DNA from: Luteolibacter sp. Y139
GTDB taxonomy: Bacteria > Verrucomicrobiota > Verrucomicrobiia > Verrucomicrobiales > Akkermansiaceae
Assembly: GCF_038066715.1 (NCBI RefSeq)
Contig: NZ_JBBUKT010000003.1
Coordinates: 434,001 to 498,000 of the forward strand
Direction: 5' to 3'
Length of the DNA: 64,000 nt
Part shown: positions 49,727 to 59,029 of the stretch, in pieces
Numbering within the stretch: position 1 is the first letter of the stretch
Layout of the letters: each line of letters starts with the position of its first letter
Program-made: the position numbers and the translations under genes
Notes under the pieces: model-generated
What the model was told of the DNA's origin: nothing
The model's input: only the letters and a program-made list of their open reading frames with translations
Database searches by the model: none

Positions 49727-52297
49727 ATGAAACGCTGGCCGGTTCTCTTCGCCGCCGCGTCGCTGGCATCGACGGCTCACGCCCTCGATGGCAACGGCAA
49801 TTCGCAGAGCGATGTCTGGGAAATGGTCTTCGGCGCCTCCGGCTTGTCCGCGGCCGCCGATGCCGACCGCGACGGCTGGACGAATGCGCTCGAAAGCATC
49901 GCCGGCACCAATCCCTTCGACGGGAAATCGTTTCCTAAGCTCGAGGTGACCACCGCCGGCGGCCTGCCGGTCCTTCAGTGGCAGAGCCTTGCCGGCAAGC
50001 GCTACACCATCCACACCGCGAGCAACCTCGTCTCTTGGTCGCCGCTGCAAGCGAACATCGTTGGCACCGGCGGGCCGCTGACATGGCCGCTCGCCCCCGC
50101 CGGCGGCCGGGCCTACTTCAAGGTCCAGGCCTCCGACGCCGACTCGGACGGCGATGGCGTCAGCGATTGGGAGGAACTCACCCTCGGCTTCAATCCCGCC
50201 ACCAACCGCACCGGCCGCTATTCGCAGACGGATTCCCAGCGGGTCACCGCGGGCCTCACCGCGGCAAATACGATAACCGTCTCCGTTTACGATGACACCT
50301 GCTCGGAACGCTGGCCGGATCCCGCGGTGCTGGTGCTGCGCCGCAGCGGCGGCCTGAAGCCGCTGGATGTCCAGTTCACCCTCGGCGGCACGGCGACCAG
50401 CCCGGACTACACTTCATCCATCTCTGGCACCGTGGCCCACTTCGCTCCCGGCCAGCGCGAGGTCTTCGTGACCATCTCCGCTGTCGATGACGCCGTGCTC
50501 AACGAGCCGGCCGAGACCCTCACGCTCACCCTTCAAACCGGCACCGGATACACGATCGGCACCCCGAACTCCGCCAGCGTGACGATGCTCGACCCCAGCG
50601 GCCCGTCCGCGAAGGAGGCCGCCCGCTTCCTCATCCAGGCCGCCTTCGGACCCGATCAGGATTCTCCCGCCGATGCTGACCAGATCCCGGAAAACGTGGA
50701 GGAGGTCATGACCATGGGCATCGAACCGTGGATCGATGTCCAGATGGCGCGCCCGGTCGGCCGCCTCCTGCCGATGCTCCAGTGGCAAAACGAGCAGCCG
50801 GGAAACGGCGATCCCAACGACGCCGAGATCTGGAACAATCGCAAGATGAACGCCTGGTGGGGTCGCGCCATGGGCCTGCCAAAGCTGCGTCCGGACGCCA
50901 CCCAGACCCAGCTTCCCGATCCGCTGCGCCAGCGCGTCGGCTTTGCCCTCAGCCAGATCTTCGTCATCAGCGACCGCATGGAACGCCTCGCCACCGAGCC
51001 CGCGGCGATGGCCCATTACTACGACAAGCTATTGGAGAATAGCTTCGGCAACTACCGCACGCTGCTCAAGGACGTGGCCCTCCATCCCTGCATGGGGCAA
51101 TACCTCTCCCATCTCGCCAACCGGAAATCCAATCCCGTCGCCAAGACCTTCCCCGACGAGAACTTCGCCCGCGAGATCATGCAGCTCTTCAGCATCGGCC
51201 TGTGGATGCTGAATCCCGATGGCACCCGCATCCTCGATGCCCAGGGCAATCCGATCCCGACCTACAACAACGATAACATCACCGAATTCGCCAAGGTCTT
51301 CACCGGCCTCTCCTACGGCCGGTTGAACAATGGCAACCCCGCCAACTTCGGTGACTACGAAGGCGACTTCACCGTCCCGATGAAAGGTTGGGACAGCGAG
51401 CACGACCTCGGGCCGAAGACGCTCCTGTTAGGCGTGACCACTCCGGCGCGCGTCGCCACCTCGGGAAGTACCGGCACCGCCACCATGGCCGATGTCGATG
51501 CCGCGATCGATTGCCTCTTCAATCACCCGAACGTCGGCCCTTTCATCGGCCGCCTGTTGATCCAGCGGCTCGTCACCTCGAATCCTTCGCCCGCTTACAT
51601 CAGCCGCGTCAGCGCTGCCTTCAATGCCTCGCCGCGCGGCGACATGGGACGCACGGTGAAGGCGATCCTGATGGACCCCGAAGCGCGCGATGCCGCCAGG
51701 ATGAGCGATCCAACCTTCGGCAAGCTGCGCGAGCCCTTCTTGAAAGTCGTCAATTTCGCCCGCGCCTTCAATGCCTCCTCCGAGGAAGGCTGGTACTACC
51801 TGTCCGGCTTCGCCGCCGATCACGTCGAAGAGCCGCTGAATTCCCCGAGCGTCTTCAATTTCTTCCTGCCCAGCTACACGCCGCCGGGTATCCTTGCACA
51901 AAGCGGACTCGTGGCTCCCGAGATGCAGATCATTAACGCCTCATCCGGCGTCACCGCGCCGAACTACTTTTGGAATGCGGTCAATGGACAAGTGGGCTCA
52001 ACCGCTCGCGAAGAACGGGCAGTGACACTGAATCTCGAACAGGAGATGCTCATGAACATCCCCTCGCTCGTCTTCGATCAATACGGGCAGACCAATCAGC
52101 AGCCGCTCGATCCGGATCCTCTCATCCGCCGCCTCGATCTCGTCCTCACCGGCGGCACGCTCACCCCACAAAGTTTCCAGATCATTCGCGAGGCGCTCGC
52201 CCGTATCGGTCCCGGCAGCTGGTACTGGCATGAGGACCGCCTGAAGCTCGCGATTTACCTCATCGTCTGTAGCCCGGAATTCGCGGTCCAGCACTGA
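49727..52297 (+). CDS. Secreted DUF1800 protein with Calx-beta-like and TSP3-type segments
   Basis: An 856-residue exported protein; signal peptide MKRWPVLFAAASLASTAHA. Residues 20-60 and about 140-160 hold calcium-binding DxDxDG-type loops (DADRDGWTNALES, DADSDGDGVSDWEELTLGF). Residues about 170-285 are Calx-beta-like (VTISAVDDAVLNEPAETLTL). From residue 300 the DUF1800 region begins (EAARFLIQAAFGP) with LRQRVGFALSQIFVIS, NFAREIMQLFSIGLW, NITEFAKVFTGLSYG and GPFIGRLLIQRLVTSNPSP. It ends with YLIVCSPEFAVQH. DUF1800 genes usually pair with DUF1501 in this phylum; none is next to it. Function unknown. Confidence 0.92.
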   Translation: MKRWPVLFAAASLASTAHALDGNGNSQSDVWEMVFGASGLSAAADADRDGWTNALESIAGTNPFDGKSFPKLEVTTAGGLPVLQWQSLAGKRYTIHTASNLVSWSPLQANIVGTGGPLTWPLAPAGGRAYFKVQASDADSDGDGVSDWEELTLGFNPATNRTGRYSQTDSQRVTAGLTAANTITVSVYDDTCSERWPDPAVLVLRRSGGLKPLDVQFTLGGTATSPDYTSSISGTVAHFAPGQREVFVTISAVDDAVLNEPAETLTLTLQTGTGYTIGTPNSASVTMLDPSGPSAKEAARFLIQAAFGPDQDSPADADQIPENVEEVMTMGIEPWIDVQMARPVGRLLPMLQWQNEQPGNGDPNDAEIWNNRKMNAWWGRAMGLPKLRPDATQTQLPDPLRQRVGFALSQIFVISDRMERLATEPAAMAHYYDKLLENSFGNYRTLLKDVALHPCMGQYLSHLANRKSNPVAKTFPDENFAREIMQLFSIGLWMLNPDGTRILDAQGNPIPTYNNDNITEFAKVFTGLSYGRLNNGNPANFGDYEGDFTVPMKGWDSEHDLGPKTLLLGVTTPARVATSGSTGTATMADVDAAIDCLFNHPNVGPFIGRLLIQRLVTSNPSPAYISRVSAAFNASPRGDMGRTVKAILMDPEARDAARMSDPTFGKLREPFLKVVNFARAFNASSEEGWYYLSGFAADHVEEPLNSPSVFNFFLPSYTPPGILAQSGLVAPEMQIINASSGVTAPNYFWNAVNGQVGSTAREERAVTLNLEQEMLMNIPSLVFDQYGQTNQQPLDPDPLIRRLDLVLTGGTLTPQSFQIIREALARIGPGSWYWHEDRLKLAIYLIVCSPEFAVQH

Positions 52298-52332
52298 TCC
52301 CGCGCGAAGCATTTCGCTCGTGGACAAGATGC

Positions 52333-52356
52333 ACCGTGCATCATTCGCACGGTTTT
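52333..52356 (+). terminator. Probable terminator after the DUF1800 gene
   Basis: ACCGTGC (52333-52339) and GCACGGT (52347-52353) form a perfect seven-base-pair stem with a seven-base loop; TTT follows. Part of the stem also belongs to a second perfect palindrome, GATGCAC-C-GTGCATC (52328-52342), so the site may act as an alternative hairpin or operator. Confidence 0.5.
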
Positions 52357-52485
52357 AGCGGCGGTCGCTTCCCTCTTGGAGAACCGACACTAAAGCATTG
52401 GCCTTCAGACACTTCCAAAGCACCCACGACACCGTCGTAGCCGTGGCATGTCGTCTGCGCATTGAGGGGTAACACGGCCCGCAGG

Positions 52486-52514
52486 ACATTTGCGGGGCGC
52501 AAACCGGCAAATGT
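52486..52514 (+). promoter_or_regulatory. Leader inverted repeat just before the fasciclin gene
   Basis: ACATTTGC (52486-52493) and GCAAATGT (52507-52514) are perfect inverted arms 13 bases apart; the second ends three bases before the ATG at 52518. No Shine-Dalgarno sequence is evident. The hairpin would cover the ribosome-binding region, or the palindrome could bind a regulator. Confidence 0.45.
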
Positions 52515-52517
52515 ACC

Positions 52518-53102
52518 ATGAAAACGAAAATCACACGACTAGCCCTCCTCCTTGCCATCGGCTCACTGATGCCCGTGGCTTACGCGCAGGAGAAGACCAC
52601 CAAGGAAAAGGAAACCAAGACGACCGTCGTCGAAGAGAAGGTCGTGGTGGGCCCTGAGAAAGGTTCCATCGCTGCTGCTCTGGGCGACAGCGCCACGTTT
52701 TCCATCCTCACCAAGGCCCTCCAAGTGACGGGCCTCGACGCAACCCTTGGCAGCCACAAGGGCACCTTCACCATCTTCGCTCCGACTGACGAAGCGTTCT
52801 CGAAGCTGCCCGCCGGCACCTTGGACAAGCTGATGCTTCCGGAGAACAACGAGAAGCTGCGTTCGCTGCTCCTCTTCCACGTGCTCCCCGGCAGCTTCGC
52901 CATGGCTGACCTGAAGAACGGCGAGATCAAGACCATGAACGGCGAGAAGGTCGAAATCGACATCAAGTCGGACACCAAACAGGTGGAAGACTCGAAGATC
53001 TTCAAGTCCGACGTCGTCGCCACCAACGGCATCATCCACTCGGTGGACAAGGTGATGGTCCCCCATTCGCTCGATGGCTTCGCAAAGCTGGACGAGAAAT
53101 AA
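52518..53102 (+). CDS. Secreted fasciclin (FAS1) domain protein
   Basis: A 194-residue exported adhesion-type protein. Signal peptide MKTKITRLALLLAIGSLMPVAYA is followed by a charged Lys/Glu/Thr linker (residues 24-45). One FAS1 domain fills residues about 48-190: FSILTKALQVTGLDATL, the H1-like FTIFAPTDEAFSKLP, LLLFHVLPGSFAM, and the H2-like VVATNGIIHSVDKVMVP. Single-FAS1 secreted proteins in bacteria mediate surface or symbiotic adhesion. It stands alone with a leader palindrome and its own terminator. Confidence 0.95.
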   Translation: MKTKITRLALLLAIGSLMPVAYAQEKTTKEKETKTTVVEEKVVVGPEKGSIAAALGDSATFSILTKALQVTGLDATLGSHKGTFTIFAPTDEAFSKLPAGTLDKLMLPENNEKLRSLLLFHVLPGSFAMADLKNGEIKTMNGEKVEIDIKSDTKQVEDSKIFKSDVVATNGIIHSVDKVMVPHSLDGFAKLDEK

Positions 53103-53128
53103 TCCGGCCATCAGCCATCGCTGACACC

Positions 53129-53162
53129 ACGCCTCCACGGCTCCGGCCGCGGGGGCGTTTTT
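53129..53162 (+). terminator. Terminator after the fasciclin gene
   Basis: ACGCCTCC (53129-53136) pairs with GGGGGCGT (53151-53158) with one T-G mismatch around a GC-rich loop and is followed by five T residues. It ends the fasciclin transcript 27 bases after the stop. Confidence 0.8.
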
Positions 53163-53215
53163 CATTCCTGTCATCCCGGGAAGACGGGGTATGGATCAGG
53201 CGTAGCAAACGCCTC

Positions 53216-55378
53216 ATGTCCATCCGTCGCGATCTGATCCTCGTCGCTCTCGTTTCCACCGTGGCAGCGCAGACGCATCCCGCCTTTCCTGAAGATCCCG
53301 CCCAGGCTCTGGAGCGGACCTCCTTCCAGACGGGCAAGGCATGGAGCCCGCAGGGCAACCTCCGCTCCGACGTGGCGATGGTCTACGGCATTGATCCCAG
53401 CCTGCCGGATCGCATGAAGACATGGCGCGACCGCGGCTATCGCCTGCACGTCATGACCGGCGTCTCGTGGGGCCAGTATCAGGACTACCTCTACGGCCGC
53501 TTCGATGGCGTGAACCACGAGGACAACGCCCAGACCGACCGCACTGGCAAGAAGATCAGCCACGGCGGCGACGTCTACTACATGTGCCCGGCCGAGAATT
53601 ACGGAAAGTTCCTCTGCGTCGGCGTGCAGCGAGCGCTCGATGCAGGCGCCGAGGCCATTCATCTGGAAGAACCCGAATTCTGGGCCCGCGCCGGCTACTC
53701 GGAAGGCTTCAAGCGCGAGTGGCAGGCCTACTACAAGGAAGAGTGGCAGCCGCCGCATTCATCGGTCGACGCTCAGTGGAAAGCCTCCAAGCTGAAGTAC
53801 TATCTTTATCGTAGGGCACTCCAGCAGGTCTTCGATCACGTCCACGAGTTCAATCAGAAGACCGGCAAGAAAGTCCGCTGCTACGTTCCCACCCACAGCC
53901 TGATCAACTACGCCCACTGGTGCATCGTCAGCCCGCAATCAAGCCTCGCGAAAATCGACGGCTGCGACGGCTACATCGCGCAGGTGTGGACCGGCACCTC
54001 CCGCACGCCGAACCATTTCCGAGGCGAAAAGAAGGAGCGCACCTTCGAGACCGCCTTCCTGGAATACGGCGCCATGCAGAATCTCGTCCGTGCCACCGGC
54101 CGCGGCGTGTGGTACTTGAACGACCCCATCGAAGACAACCCACGCCACGATTGGACGGACTACCGTACGAACTGGGAGTCCACGCTGGTCGCATCCCTCC
54201 TGCAACCGGACGTCTCTCAATACGAAGTCGCCCCATGGCCGGAGCGGATCTTCGGCGGCACCTATCCGCGCAATCTCCCGAAGGAGGAGCAGAAGTCCAT
54301 CCCTCCCGAGTATGCCACCGAGCTGCAGGTCGTCATGAACGCGCTCAACGACATGAAGCAACCCGACCACGCCTGGGACTGCGGCACCCGCGGCCTCGGC
54401 GTGCTGGTGAGCGATTCCCTCATGTTCCAGCGCGAGCAACCGACGCCCAGCGATCCGAACATGGCCCACTTCTACGGCCTCGCCATGCCCCTGGTGAAAC
54501 GCGGCATGCCAGTCACGCCGGTGCAGCTGGAAAACGTCACCCTGCCCGGTTTCCTCGCCGGCCTAAAGGTCCTCGTCCTCAGCTACGAGGGCCAGAAACC
54601 CCAGAGTGCCGAAGTCCATCCTCCGCTCGCCGAATGGGTGCGAAACGGCGGCGTGCTGGTAGTCGCCGACGATGATCACGACCCCTACAACCAGGTGAAG
54701 GAATGGTGGAATGGCTTCGGAAAGGATCAGTCAATCCCGCGCCAGCACCTGTTCCACGAGCTGGGAGTGACCGACACCGCTTTCAACGGCGACGAACCCG
54801 TCGCCGTCGGCAAGGGATCCGTCATCTGGCTGCACCGCAGTCCCACCCGCTTCGCCATGGATGCCGCCGAAGAAGCCAACTTCGCCTCCGCAATGAAGAC
54901 CGCCGTCGCCAAAGCCGGTGGCGAATGGAAGGAAACCAACCATCTCATTCTACGACGCGGCCCGTACTTCGTAGCCGCGGGAATCGACGAATCGACCTCA
55001 CAGGAGCAGAAGACCCTCAAAGGTCGCTTCGTCAACCTCTTCGATCCCGAGCTGAAGGTTCAAACCCAGATCGACGTGAAACCCGGCTCACGATCCTTCC
55101 TGCTCGATCTCGACGCGGCCAAATCCAGCACGCCACGGATACTGGCGTCAGCCTGCAAGGCCCTGCCAAAGAAGCGCGACGACGCCACCCTCTCCTGGAC
55201 CGTCGAAGGAGTCGGCGACACCCCGGCCATCGTCCTCCTGTCAGCCCCACAACCACCAAAGTCCGTAACCCTCGACGGCCAGCCGCTGGAGTCCTTCACC
55301 CACGACGCCAAGGAAGGCCTGCTCTACCTCCACTTCACGAACACCTCCGCCCCGCGCGAACTGAGCGTGACGTTCTAA
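53216..55378 (+). CDS. Secreted GH42-like barrel protein, unknown substrate
   Basis: A 720-residue exported protein; the signal peptide is MSIRRDLILVALVSTVAAQ. Residues about 40-330 look like a TIM-barrel glycosidase-like domain (YRLHVMTGVSWGQYQDYLYG, DAGAEAIHLEEPEFWARAGY with a possible catalytic Glu pair, VRCYVPTHSLINYAHW). Residues about 400-520 resemble a GH42 trimerisation or Rossmann-like segment (GLGVLVSDSLMFQRE, LKVLVLSYEGQKPQ, VRNGGVLVVADDDHDPYN). A beta-sandwich end follows (YFVAAGIDEST, FVNLFDPELKVQTQI). I do not recognise an exact family. Its end overlaps the convergent gene's stop by four bases. Confidence 0.7.
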   Translation: MSIRRDLILVALVSTVAAQTHPAFPEDPAQALERTSFQTGKAWSPQGNLRSDVAMVYGIDPSLPDRMKTWRDRGYRLHVMTGVSWGQYQDYLYGRFDGVNHEDNAQTDRTGKKISHGGDVYYMCPAENYGKFLCVGVQRALDAGAEAIHLEEPEFWARAGYSEGFKREWQAYYKEEWQPPHSSVDAQWKASKLKYYLYRRALQQVFDHVHEFNQKTGKKVRCYVPTHSLINYAHWCIVSPQSSLAKIDGCDGYIAQVWTGTSRTPNHFRGEKKERTFETAFLEYGAMQNLVRATGRGVWYLNDPIEDNPRHDWTDYRTNWESTLVASLLQPDVSQYEVAPWPERIFGGTYPRNLPKEEQKSIPPEYATELQVVMNALNDMKQPDHAWDCGTRGLGVLVSDSLMFQREQPTPSDPNMAHFYGLAMPLVKRGMPVTPVQLENVTLPGFLAGLKVLVLSYEGQKPQSAEVHPPLAEWVRNGGVLVVADDDHDPYNQVKEWWNGFGKDQSIPRQHLFHELGVTDTAFNGDEPVAVGKGSVIWLHRSPTRFAMDAAEEANFASAMKTAVAKAGGEWKETNHLILRRGPYFVAAGIDESTSQEQKTLKGRFVNLFDPELKVQTQIDVKPGSRSFLLDLDAAKSSTPRILASACKALPKKRDDATLSWTVEGVGDTPAIVLLSAPQPPKSVTLDGQPLESFTHDAKEGLLYLHFTNTSAPRELSVTF

Positions 55379-57321
55379 ACTCCCACTTCCCACAGCGCCA
55401 GAAACTCCCGCGCAACATCCGGATCATTCAACAACACCGGCCCGCCCCGCAGGCTCCCGCCGGTAAAAGCCGAAACATCCGCCACCTTCGACCTGCGCAA
55501 GATACTGAACCTTCCCAGTCGGTTCGGCGCGGACTTCTTCAGAAGCTCCAGCGCGATGCGACCCATGGTCATCCGCACATTGAGCTCCACCACGTGCTTC
55601 AACGCCAGCGATCCATCCGGCAAGCGATGCACCATCGCGTCCACACCCAGCGGCCCCACGTAGCCAGGCACCACCTCCCGCAAAGCCGCAGGAATCTTCT
55701 CCTGATACCACCCCATCACATCGGCTTCCCGATGAAGAAACGCGGCCACCTCCGGAGATAGCAAGTTCGCCCACTTCGGCCCGACACGAGTACCCGTGTA
55801 ACGACCCGCCGCATCATTCTCGATCACCGTCATGCCGATAAGTTCGACACCACCCGCAGCATCCATCTCATAAAGCGCCGAGAAGTCGGTCTCACGCTCA
55901 AGCCACGGCTCGACGACCACCCCGCCATGAGCCGCGATCGTATTTCTCAACCAACCGCGCGTCGCATCAACCGGACTCTCGCGATTGACCCGCTTGTGCC
56001 CTTGCCCCGCACGGGAAAAGAGCGCCTTCGCAAGAACCTGCGTTTCATCGAGACGACCCTCGATCGCCTCCCAAGCCTGATCCACATCCCGGTAAAGTTT
56101 TCCCCTCTCCGATAAATCTAGCACCTCCTCCAACCTCAGCCCGATCTCCTTCGAAAGCCACTCCTTCGGCAACTCCTCACGCCACTGCCACGGGACATTC
56201 GGTGAAACGTCACCCGCCAGCTCCTTGAAAAGTACGCTCGCATCCGGCGACCACGCCCACGGCCTCAAGCCACCCAGCTTCCTCCCCCGCAGCTCTTCCA
56301 CGGTCGCGATCTCCGGCAGCTCGAACCCCGCCTTCTTCAGCGCCGCCAGATGCTCTCTCGACGGCGGCCTGCGCAGCACCGCCACGTCATCCTTCCGGCA
56401 CCAGCCCGCGATCAGCATCTCCAGGTCTTCCTCCAGTGCCACCGCCGTCTTGTCCGGCTGATAGCGTCCGGGCATCGCATGGCCTTCGGCATTCGGATTG
56501 AACCAATGCACCACCGGCGTCCGCCCCCGCGATTGCTCGCAGACTTCGAGATGGCGGATGAAGTCATCATCCAGCCCCGCCAGCTTCCGCCCTTCGGCAT
56601 TGAAGGGAGCCACACCCTTCGCCCGCGCCGCGGTCAGAGGAAACACCAGCGACTTCCGGTACGATTCCCAATCCGAACTCCCGTGCTCCTTCCACCGGCG
56701 GAACCATTTCACGCCATGACCCACGTGACCGATCTCGTCCTGATAGATCTTCTCCAGCACCGCCGCCGTCGCCGCATCACCCGCCTGCCGGAAGAGCCCC
56801 GCGTAGTGCTTCGAGAAATCCAGGTTCGCCTGCTCGAAGGTCAGATTCAGCCGCGTCACGAAATCCATCGGCGTCTCCATCGGCGCCACGATCCGCCAAA
56901 AATAATCATTCACCGGCAGCTCTCCAAAGACGATGCCACACTCCCTCATCCGCCGCACGTACATCAGCGCATGCATCTGCTCCTCGCGCATCGCCTCGTA
57001 CACCCCGGCACGATATTCCTTCGGTGCATCGGGGAATTTCAGGAGCACCAGCGCCATCAGCTCCGCCGCGAGCAGCTCGTGATTCGCCAGGAAATGCAGC
57101 ATCACCCCGCGCTCGCGATCGTCATCCAGCCGGTGGATACCGGGAAACTCCACCCGCACCCCTTTCGCGTGAATCCGCAGCTCCTGCGGCCGACCCGGCG
57201 AGTCCGGCGTCGCGATCGCCGCCCCGGGCACCTCATCGCTCGCATCCTTCGGGGCAAGCGCCAGCTTCTCCTCGAGCGTTTGCGCGAAGAGCACGCGCTC
57301 GGCGGCTTCCCTGATCTGCAC
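55375..57321 (-). CDS. Ferritin-like (DUF455) and ATP-grasp-like fusion protein
   Basis: A 648-residue cytoplasmic protein starting with GTG. Residues about 40-270 match the DUF455/COG2833 ferritin-like family: NHELLAAELMALVLLKFPD near 78, EEQMHALMYVRRM near 112, FEQANLDFSKHY and IYQDEIGHVGHGVKWF near 195 supply the E/H carboxylate-bridged metal ligands. Residues about 320-648 read as ATP-grasp-like: VLAKALFSRAGQGHKR near 430 (phosphate-loop lysine), VVVEPWLERETDFSALYEM near 470 and GVDAMVHRLPDG plus VVELNVRMTMGRIALELL near 560-585 (metal Glu/Asn). DUF455 proteins are usually about 270 residues alone. A tRNA or metabolite oxidation plus ligation role is guesswork. Confidence 0.8.
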   Translation of the reverse strand: MQIREAAERVLFAQTLEEKLALAPKDASDEVPGAAIATPDSPGRPQELRIHAKGVRVEFPGIHRLDDDRERGVMLHFLANHELLAAELMALVLLKFPDAPKEYRAGVYEAMREEQMHALMYVRRMRECGIVFGELPVNDYFWRIVAPMETPMDFVTRLNLTFEQANLDFSKHYAGLFRQAGDAATAAVLEKIYQDEIGHVGHGVKWFRRWKEHGSSDWESYRKSLVFPLTAARAKGVAPFNAEGRKLAGLDDDFIRHLEVCEQSRGRTPVVHWFNPNAEGHAMPGRYQPDKTAVALEEDLEMLIAGWCRKDDVAVLRRPPSREHLAALKKAGFELPEIATVEELRGRKLGGLRPWAWSPDASVLFKELAGDVSPNVPWQWREELPKEWLSKEIGLRLEEVLDLSERGKLYRDVDQAWEAIEGRLDETQVLAKALFSRAGQGHKRVNRESPVDATRGWLRNTIAAHGGVVVEPWLERETDFSALYEMDAAGGVELIGMTVIENDAAGRYTGTRVGPKWANLLSPEVAAFLHREADVMGWYQEKIPAALREVVPGYVGPLGVDAMVHRLPDGSLALKHVVELNVRMTMGRIALELLKKSAPNRLGRFSILRRSKVADVSAFTGGSLRGGPVLLNDPDVAREFLALWEVGV

Positions 57322-57423
57322 GCCGGAGACGATGCCTCATCGCGCTGCGGGGCAAAGCGCGAATCGATCCCGCGACAATTGCAGGCTTGCGAGTGCCCCT
57401 CGATCCCTGTTTCCTGAGACTCG

Positions 57424-59009
57424 ATGATATCAAGTCGTCCATTCATCTGGCTCGCGGGACCGGCCCTTGCCTGCACCGGCCTCGTCTCCTGCGACAGGAC
57501 CACCAGGGCAGACGTGGCAGCCGCAGAGTTGAAGCTTTCCGACAAGGAGACCGAGATCGAGGATCTCAAGTCCAAGGTCGGCAAGCTTGAGGCGCAGGTT
57601 CAGGAAGCCAAGAAAGGCAGCGAAAAAGTCGAAGCCACCCTTCAGCAGCTCAAGGATTCCCACAAGGAGAACGAGACCCTGAAGGACGAGGCGGAGGAAC
57701 TTCGCAAGGAAAACGAGAAGCTGAAGGACCAGATCACCGCGAAGATCCGCGCCCGCGCGATCGGCGAGAAGCACGAGCAAGTCGCGGCCCCCAATGGCAA
57801 GGTCTATCGCCAGGTGGTCATCCGCAAGGTGGACGAGGAAGGCGTCTCCATCGCTCACGAAGGAGGCGTCTCCACCTTGAACGAGGACAGCGCCCCGGCG
57901 ACCTGGGTCGAGCGTTTCCGCCTCGGCGTGCGCAAGCCCGAGCCACCGCCTCCGGGCGACGCCGGTGAAACCGCCGTCGCTGCCGCTCCTCCCAAGGGAG
58001 ACAACAAGAACGACAAGCAGGCCGTCGTCCGCGCGAAGCTGCCCGGCGTGCTCTTCGTCGAGGACGAGAAGAGCAAGGGCAGCGCCTTCCTCGCCACTCG
58101 CGATGGCACCACCTGGCTCTACACCGCCGCCCACGTGCTCACCCAGGGCACCGGCCTTACGGTGAGAAACTCCGACGGCGCCCGCCTCACCGAATTTGGA
58201 AAATGCGAGATCGCCAGCGACCGCGATCTGGCGCGCATTGAAGTCAGCGTGAAGCCCGGACTTGCCCTCACCTTCGCGAAGCAGGGCGGAGCCAAGGTCG
58301 GCCTGGACATTACCGCGGTGGGAAACAGTGCCGGCTCGGACGTCCTCACCCTGCTCAATGGCAGGATCAACGCTCTCGGACCCAAAGAGATCGAAGTCAC
58401 CTCCTCGGTCATCGCTGGCAATAGCGGCGGGCCCGTGATGCTCTCGGAAACCGGCGAAGTCGTCGGTGTCGTCTGCCGCGCCGAAGTCGGACGGTCGGAC
58501 GTCTGTCGGCGGACACCGACTTCTCAAAGGTCCGCCGCTTCGCCACACGCATCGACGGCGAGATCCCTTGGCGTGAAGCCTCCCTGGAAAGTCTGCGCAC
58601 GGAAACCCGCCGGATCGCCACCTTCGATTCCCGCACCCAGCTGGTCTTCGCTATGGCCGCGCTCGAGCCGGGCCAGAATGGACTGCGGCTGGACATGCAA
58701 ATCGGCGGCGGCAAGGGGCAGACCATCATGTCGATCTTCCTGCAGCACAGGGACCTCGCCCCCGTGCAACGTCTGGTCCAGATGAACAAGCAGCTCTCCG
58801 AGAAGCAGCTCCGCTCGTCCGAACGCGATCTGAAGAAGAAGTTCGCCGGCTTCTACCGGGACCTGCTGAACCTCGTCGCCAATGACACCTCGGACTTCAG
58901 GCCCGTGGAATTCTCCTACGTCAACCGCAAGGAAGCCGAGCTGTCGATCAAGTGGCGGAATCAGGCCACCCAACTGCTCACCGCCGCCGCCAACTCCCTC
59001 GGCCGCTGA
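57424..59009 (+). pseudogene. Trypsin-like serine protease lipoprotein, broken by a frameshift
   Basis: An exported protein with a lipoprotein-like signal (MISSRPFIWLAG then LVSC), a coiled coil at about residues 35-110 (EIEDLKSKVGKLEAQV), a Pro-rich linker and a trypsin-like domain from about 205. The triad is complete: H237 in YTAAHVL, D268 in SDRDLARIE and S334 in AGNSGGPV. After VCRAEVGRSD (about 58500) the frame turns into low-quality Arg/Pro/Ser sequence to 58785. The natural continuation (LSADTDFSKVRRFATRIDG ... NSLGR) lies in the frame one base earlier and ends at 59009. A single lost G in GACGTCTG near 58500 would explain it. Either a recent mutation or an assembly error; an intact product would have about 528 residues. 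Confidence 0.85.
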
Positions 59010-59029
59010 AGAAAGTCTGCGGCCCCGCC

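Noticed and set aside
58500-58785. C-terminal tail of the protease in the first reading frame
   Set aside because: Arg/Ser/Pro-rich with no domain character; the frame that ends at 59009 continues the protein, so this tail follows a frameshift.
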